Origin: DTU024 sp964518875
GTDB taxonomy: Bacteria > Bacillota > Clostridia > Christensenellales > Aristaeellaceae
Reading direction: 5' to 3'
Length of the DNA stretch: 26,478 nt
NCBI GenBank assembly: GCA_964518875.1
Contig: CAZFHI010000027.1
Span: 1-26,478 of the forward strand
Positions 22,442-26,478 of this stretch are shown here, piece after piece. A model generated the notes under the pieces. It was given only the letters and a program-made list of their open reading frames with translations. It had not been told where the DNA came from and did not search any database. A program made the position numbers and the translations under genes. Within the stretch, counting starts at the first letter, position 1. Every line of letters begins with the position of its first letter.

Positions 22442-24063
22442 CGGAAAAGCTGCTCGCCGAGCGCTACCATATAGAAGAAAAAATAGGCGAAGGCGGCATG
22501 GCCGTTGTTTACAGGGCGAAGGATTTGCGCACGGGTCACGACGTCGCCGTTAAGTTTTTAAAGCCGGAGCTTCATGACAACCCGGAATTTATAGAGTCCT
22601 TCAAGCGCGAGGCCAAGGCCGCAAGCCGCATGAGCCACCACAACATAGTAAACCTGCTGGACGTCGGCGAGGGCGACAATAACTTGTACATAGTAATAGA
22701 ATATGTGCATGGCAAAACCCTTAAGGAAATAATAAAGGACAGGGGCAAGCTTAACGAAGACCTGGCTTCCCAGATAATAACGCGCATTCTGGCGGCGCTT
22801 CAGCACGCGCACGAAGCGAACATAATACACAGGGACATAAAGCCGCAGAACATTTTAGTTGACCAGAACGGATACATAAAGGTGTCGGACTTCGGCATAG
22901 CAAAAATGGTTGGCAGCAATACCGAAATAGCCGGCAAAAAGAACGATACCGTGATGGGCTCCGTGCATTACTTTTCACCAGAGCAGGCAAAGGGAGAAAG
23001 CGCCACCTTCGCAAGCGACATATATTCTGTCGGCGTAGTGTACTACGAACTGCTCACGGGCAAGGTGCCGTTTGAAGGGGACACGCCTGTCGCCGTCGCC
23101 ATGAAGCAGATAAACGAAGCGCCAAAGCCAGTAAGGGAGCTCGCGCCTGAAGTATCGGCTGCTATAGAAAGCGTCGTCATGAAGGCTCTTAACAAGGACC
23201 CGAAGGACAGGTACGAGTCCGCCCTCGCTATGGCGCACGCTGTAAAGCAGGCCTTGAAATACCCTGAAAAAGAGGCCACGCGCGACGTGCCTGTTTTTAA
23301 AAACGAAGGGAAAAAGCCTAAGCTTAAAAAGCGTCCGGGGTACAGAAGGAAGCTGGCCGTTACGGCTTTGTCCTTAGTCGTGCTCGCCGCTATTATAGCG
23401 GGAAGCTATTTTATATATAACTCTGTTACAAACCGCACGCAGGCTCCGTATATGATAGGCGAAACGGAGAATGAAGCCGTGCGCGACGCCATAAACGCCT
23501 GGCTGAAGCCTGAAATAGTAAGGCAGCCAAGCTCACAGCCTGCGGGCACTGTAATACTCCAGTCGCACGACTTCGGATATCCCATGCGCAAAAACGATAC
23601 TATACTGCTTACTATAAGCACGGGCCCCATGGAAAAGCAGGTGCCGGCGCTTATAGGCCTAAGCGAAAATGAAGCAAAGTCGCGCCTTAGCACCATAGGC
23701 CTTAATATGCTTGTAATAGAACTTGTAATGGATTCAAGCCCGAGCGGCACGGTGCTCTCGCAGCTTCCAAAGGCGGGGAGCACGCTTTCAACAGGCGGAG
23801 TCGTGCAGATAAGCGTATCCGGCGGGCAGCTTACGCTTCCCGACGTGGAAGGCCTTTCAAAGGAAGAAGGCGTGCAGAAGCTTCAAAACGCGGGGGTTCC
23901 TTTAACAAAAATTAAAATAACTGAAGTGCCAGTGGAGGACAGCAGCCGCTACGGCAGGATAGCGGACCAGCTGCCAGCAGGGGGTACGGACGTTATGCCG
24001 TCTGACAACTCGCTTGAGATAGTTTTGGCCATATATGTGGAAAAGGAGGCTGAACCGGCATAA
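22438..24063 (+). CDS. prkC: Membrane PASTA-domain Ser/Thr kinase PrkC/Stk
   Basis: 541 residues. A Hanks-type kinase domain (about 10–265) has GEGGMAVVY, Lys39, HRDIKPQN with Asp133, DFG (151–153) and SPEQAKGE. A basic juxtamembrane stretch precedes one membrane helix (about 305–327). Three extracellular PASTA domains follow (about 336–398, 401–465, 468–536). Such kinases sense muropeptides or lipid II and phosphorylate cytoplasmic proteins. It overlaps stp by ATGA. The stop is TAA at 24061–24063, which appears to overlap an ATA start of rsgA. Three PASTA repeats is the common number. Confidence 0.97.
   Translation: MTEKLLAERYHIEEKIGEGGMAVVYRAKDLRTGHDVAVKFLKPELHDNPEFIESFKREAKAASRMSHHNIVNLLDVGEGDNNLYIVIEYVHGKTLKEIIKDRGKLNEDLASQIITRILAALQHAHEANIIHRDIKPQNILVDQNGYIKVSDFGIAKMVGSNTEIAGKKNDTVMGSVHYFSPEQAKGESATFASDIYSVGVVYYELLTGKVPFEGDTPVAVAMKQINEAPKPVRELAPEVSAAIESVVMKALNKDPKDRYESALAMAHAVKQALKYPEKEATRDVPVFKNEGKKPKLKKRPGYRRKLAVTALSLVVLAAIIAGSYFIYNSVTNRTQAPYMIGETENEAVRDAINAWLKPEIVRQPSSQPAGTVILQSHDFGYPMRKNDTILLTISTGPMEKQVPALIGLSENEAKSRLSTIGLNMLVIELVMDSSPSGTVLSQLPKAGSTLSTGGVVQISVSGGQLTLPDVEGLSKEEGVQKLQNAGVPLTKIKITEVPVEDSSRYGRIADQLPAGGTDVMPSDNSLEIVLAIYVEKEAEPA
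24042..24062 (+). promoter_or_regulatory. Ribosome binding site and AUA start of rsgA
   Basis: AAAGGAGG (24042–24049) lies inside the 3' end of prkC, 10 nt before ATA (24060–24062) in the RsgA frame. No ATG, GTG or TTG exists in this frame between the in-frame TGA at 24051 and the GTG at 24105. A single G would restore the common ATGA stop/start overlap. Confidence 0.6.
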
Positions 24064-24935
24064 TAAAAGCACGCATAGTAGAAGGCAGGGGCGGCATTTA
24101 TTCGGTGCAGGACGACAACAACGAAAAATACGTTCTGCGCGCAGGCAATAAGTTCCGCTACAACAGGCTTAAGCCGCTTGTCGGGGACGTCGTTTTCTGC
24201 ACGCCGGGCGAAAACGGCCAGCACGGCTGGATAGATGAAATTTTGCCCAGGAAAAACAGTCTTTTGCGCCCGCCTGTCGCAAACATAGATCGTCTCGGCA
24301 TAGTGATAGCGGAAGTGCCAGAGCCGGACTTCCTGCTTGTGGATAAGATACTTTTAAACGCTTTTATGCAGAAAATAGAGCCTGTTATAATAGTTAACAA
24401 GGTGGATTTAGGCGCTGGGGCGCTTGACGAAGCGATTAAAAGTTACAGGGGCGCCGGCGTAAAGGTAATAGGCGTTTCAGCCATACACGATACGTCAACG
24501 GACGCCTTAAGGCGGCTGTTTTCAGGCGCCGTTTCATGCCTTGCGGGTCAGTCCGGCGTCGGCAAAAGCACCATACTTTCAAAAATGTTAAACAGGGAGC
24601 TTGAAACGGGTAAGCTCAGCCGCAAAACGGCAAGGGGCAGGCAGACTACAAGGCATACGAGCCTTTTTATAGACGGGGATCTTATGCTGCTTGACACTCC
24701 TGGCTTCAGCCTTTTAGACGTGCCTGAAATGGAACCAAAGGAGCTGCTCAGGTTTTACCCTGAATTTTTAAGCGCAAATGATCAGTGCAGGTTTTCACCG
24801 TGCTACCACGACAGCGAACCGCAGTGCGCCGTTAAAGATATGGTTGAAAAAGGGCTTATAGACAGGGGCAGGCACGAGCGCTACAAGCTGATTAAGGACC
24901 AGATAGTTGAGAACTGGAAAAAACGCTATAATTAA
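24060..24935 (+). CDS. rsgA: Ribosome small-subunit assembly GTPase RsgA
   Basis: 291 residues if begun at ATA 24060, the usual RsgA length. An N-terminal OB fold (ARIVEGRGGIYSV onward) precedes the circularly permuted GTPase, with NKVD (about 113–116) before the P-loop GQSGVGKST (about 163–171) and then DTPGFS. A zinc site follows (CRFSPCYH…C). It checks late 30S assembly. A GTG start at 24105 would remove the first OB strand, so I favour the upstream noncanonical ATA with a good ribosome site. It follows prkC, as is usual in Firmicutes. The start is an inference; the protein identity is secure. Confidence 0.93.
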   Translation: MIKARIVEGRGGIYSVQDDNNEKYVLRAGNKFRYNRLKPLVGDVVFCTPGENGQHGWIDEILPRKNSLLRPPVANIDRLGIVIAEVPEPDFLLVDKILLNAFMQKIEPVIIVNKVDLGAGALDEAIKSYRGAGVKVIGVSAIHDTSTDALRRLFSGAVSCLAGQSGVGKSTILSKMLNRELETGKLSRKTARGRQTTRHTSLFIDGDLMLLDTPGFSLLDVPEMEPKELLRFYPEFLSANDQCRFSPCYHDSEPQCAVKDMVEKGLIDRGRHERYKLIKDQIVENWKKRYN

Positions 24936-24944
24936 GGAGGCATA

Positions 24945-25583
24945 ATGATTACCATCGCACCGTCAATACTCGCGGCGGACCCGCTTAACATGGGGGAAGA
25001 CATAAGGCGCGTTCTGTCATGCGGCATAGACACTCTGCACGTAGACGTAATGGACGCGCACTTCGTGCCTAATTTAAGCTATGGCCCCGCCATAGTGGAG
25101 GCTGTAAAAAAGGAGTTTCCTAGCGTAAGGCTCGACACCCACCTTATGATGGATAACCCGTATAAATATATAGAAGCTTTTTTTAAAGCGGGCTCTGATG
25201 AAATAACCGTTCATTTGGAAATAGAAGAAAACAAGCGTGACGTTTTAAAAAGAATTCATTATTTTGGTGCAAAAGCGGGGCTTTCCATAAAGCCTAATAC
25301 CCCTTATGAAGCGCTTGAACCTTACCTTGATAATCTGGATCTTATACTTATAATGAGCGTGGAGCCTGGATTCGGCGGGCAGAAGTTCATGCCCGAAAGC
25401 CTTGAAAAGCTTAAGGCTTTAAGAAAAATGGGCTATAAAAACACGCTTTCAATAGACGGCGGGATAAACGCGGAAAACGCGGAGGCCGTTGTAAAAAGCG
25501 GCGCCGACAGGCTGGTCATGGGCACCGCCGTGTTTAAGTCAAAAAATTTGCGGCAAACTTTAAACGCGCTTAAAGCCCTGTAA
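24945..25583 (+). CDS. rpe: Ribulose-phosphate 3-epimerase
   Basis: 212 residues of the TIM-barrel epimerase. Motifs are APSILAAD, HVDVMDAHFVPN (metal His and Asp), THLMM, VEPGFGGQKF and SIDGGI. It interconverts ribulose-5-phosphate and xylulose-5-phosphate in the pentose phosphate pathway. AAGGAGG precedes the ATG, 9 nt after rsgA. The rsgA–rpe pair is typical of Firmicutes. The thiamine pyrophosphokinase gene that often follows is absent. Confidence 0.98.
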   Translation: MITIAPSILAADPLNMGEDIRRVLSCGIDTLHVDVMDAHFVPNLSYGPAIVEAVKKEFPSVRLDTHLMMDNPYKYIEAFFKAGSDEITVHLEIEENKRDVLKRIHYFGAKAGLSIKPNTPYEALEPYLDNLDLILIMSVEPGFGGQKFMPESLEKLKALRKMGYKNTLSIDGGINAENAEAVVKSGADRLVMGTAVFKSKNLRQTLNALKAL

Positions 25584-25588
25584 ATATA

Positions 25589-26416
25589 TTGAAAAAGCGG
25601 TACGAAAACAGCAAAAAAACAAACGTAAGCGCCAAAAAATCGCTTGGCCAGCATTTTTTGCGCGATGAAAAAGTCCTTGGCGATATAACGGCGATGGCGG
25701 ATATAAAAAAATCGTCCACCGTGCTTGAAATAGGCGGCGGCATGGGGGATTTTAGTTCCAAGCTCGCTCCACTTTGCAAAAAGCTTGTCGTAATAGAAAA
25801 GGATAAGGACATGCTGCCTTTTTTACGCCTTGCGCTTTCAAATTACGAAGCTGAGATAATACTTGGCGACGTTTTGGAAACGGATCTGGAAGAGCTGCTT
25901 AAAAACGAAGCCTCCATACAGATAGCGGCTAACCTGCCGTATTATCTGACCACGGAAATAATGGAGCGCGTTTTCATGCTTAAGCTGCCCGTAAAAACTG
26001 TGAGCGTTATGGTGCAGAAGGAGGCGGGCGAAAAATTAAACTGCCGCGAGGGAAGCAAAAAATGGGGGCCTTTAGGGCTTCTGGCTTCCATTTGCGCGAC
26101 CTGCAAAGGGCGGATAGACGTTCCCGCTGAGTTTTTTACGCCTCCGCCAAAGGTGGACAGCGTGTTTCTGCATTTTGAGATAAATAAACTGCCGCCGGAT
26201 TTTAAAGCTAAAATTCCAAAGCTTTACAGCTTTTTCAAGCTGTGCTTTTCAAAAAGGCGCAAAACGCTCTTAAACAATTTATCAGCGCTTGCAGATAAGG
26301 AAACCATAGAAAATGCGCTGTATTCTTCGGGCCTTAACAAAAATATACGCGCCGAAGAAGTGCCGGCCGATAAGTTTTTAGAAATAGCGGAAAAACTAAA
26401 TATAACAAATTTGTAA
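25589..26416 (+). CDS. rsmA: 16S rRNA m6,2A1518/1519 dimethyltransferase (KsgA/RsmA)
   Basis: 275 residues. KKSLGQHFLRD, the SAM-binding EIGGGMGDFS, IEKDKDM and the catalytic NLPYYLTT are all present, as is the C-terminal FSKRRKTLLNNL. It dimethylates two adjacent adenines at the 3' end of 16S rRNA, a late 30S assembly step. The TTG at 25589 lies 5 nt after rpe and has no clear Shine-Dalgarno sequence, so it may rely on coupling; the next in-frame ATG is inside the fold. Its place after rpe is unusual, since Firmicutes normally carry rsmA next to rnmV. It shares the 30S maturation theme with rsgA and rsmB. Confidence 0.96.
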   Translation: MKKRYENSKKTNVSAKKSLGQHFLRDEKVLGDITAMADIKKSSTVLEIGGGMGDFSSKLAPLCKKLVVIEKDKDMLPFLRLALSNYEAEIILGDVLETDLEELLKNEASIQIAANLPYYLTTEIMERVFMLKLPVKTVSVMVQKEAGEKLNCREGSKKWGPLGLLASICATCKGRIDVPAEFFTPPPKVDSVFLHFEINKLPPDFKAKIPKLYSFFKLCFSKRRKTLLNNLSALADKETIENALYSSGLNKNIRAEEVPADKFLEIAEKLNITNL

Positions 26417-26478
26417 CAAATGCTTTATGTACATTTGTCAATGATGTGAGACCGAGTTAAAGATAAAACGACGGTCTG
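26416..26478 (+). other. Tail of the window after rsmA with two dyads
   Basis: ACAAATG/CATTTGT (26416–26438) and AGACCG/CGGTCT (26449–26477) are inverted repeats after the rsmA stop. Neither has a T-run within the window, so a terminator cannot be confirmed. Confidence 0.3.

Overview
The window looks like a chromosomal segment of a Clostridia-type Bacillota (Firmicutes). The evidence is the gene order remA–gmk–rpoZ–coaBC–priA–def–fmt–rsmB–rlmN–stp–prkC–rsgA–rpe, a PASTA-domain Ser/Thr kinase beside its PP2C phosphatase, strong GGAGG-type ribosome binding sites, many TTG/GTG starts, and a DUF370/RemA protein. I cannot name the genus. Heavy use of ATA (Ile) codons and a sugar-binding protein without a lipobox point to an uncultured gut-type lineage, but that is only an impression.

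Region 1 (1–8589, minus strand) is a complete type I-C CRISPR-Cas locus. The leader-proximal end of an array (three repeats visible, running off the left edge) is followed by a roughly 360-bp leader and then, in transcription order, cas3–cas5c–cas8c(–internal cas11c)–cas7c–cas4–cas1–cas2. A near-consensus promoter (TTGACA-17-TACAAT) precedes cas3. The system should cut pre-crRNA with Cas5c, form Cascade from Cas5c/Cas7c/Cas8c/Cas11c, recruit the HD-helicase Cas3, and acquire spacers with Cas1–Cas2–Cas4. Three oddities stand out. Cas4 has no usable start codon, and its frame is joined to cas7 through an RF2-like UUU-UGA-C +1 slip site. Cas3 carries a recent 57-bp tandem duplication. The cas3 coding strand also contains a near-copy of the CRISPR repeat hairpin in crRNA orientation.

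Region 2 (8681–12694, plus strand) is a divergently transcribed galactose/glucose-type ABC importer operon, mglB–mglA–mglC. It has its own TTGAGT-17-TATAAT promoter, a terminator-like hairpin between mglB and mglA, and a terminator downstream. The mglC–remA gap also holds a possible 34-residue minus-strand small ORF with a good ribosome binding site.

Region 3 (12792–26416, plus strand) is a tightly packed housekeeping operon of 13 genes plus rsmA. It covers RemA-family regulation, GMP synthesis, RNA polymerase omega, CoA synthesis, replication restart, formylmethionine handling, rRNA/tRNA methylation, the PP2C/PASTA-kinase signalling pair, ribosome assembly GTPase RsgA and ribulose-phosphate epimerase. 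Most genes overlap by 4–11 nt or lie within 10 nt of each other. Notable here are a 7 × 13-residue basic repeat tail at the N-terminus of RsmB and an apparent AUA start for rsgA.
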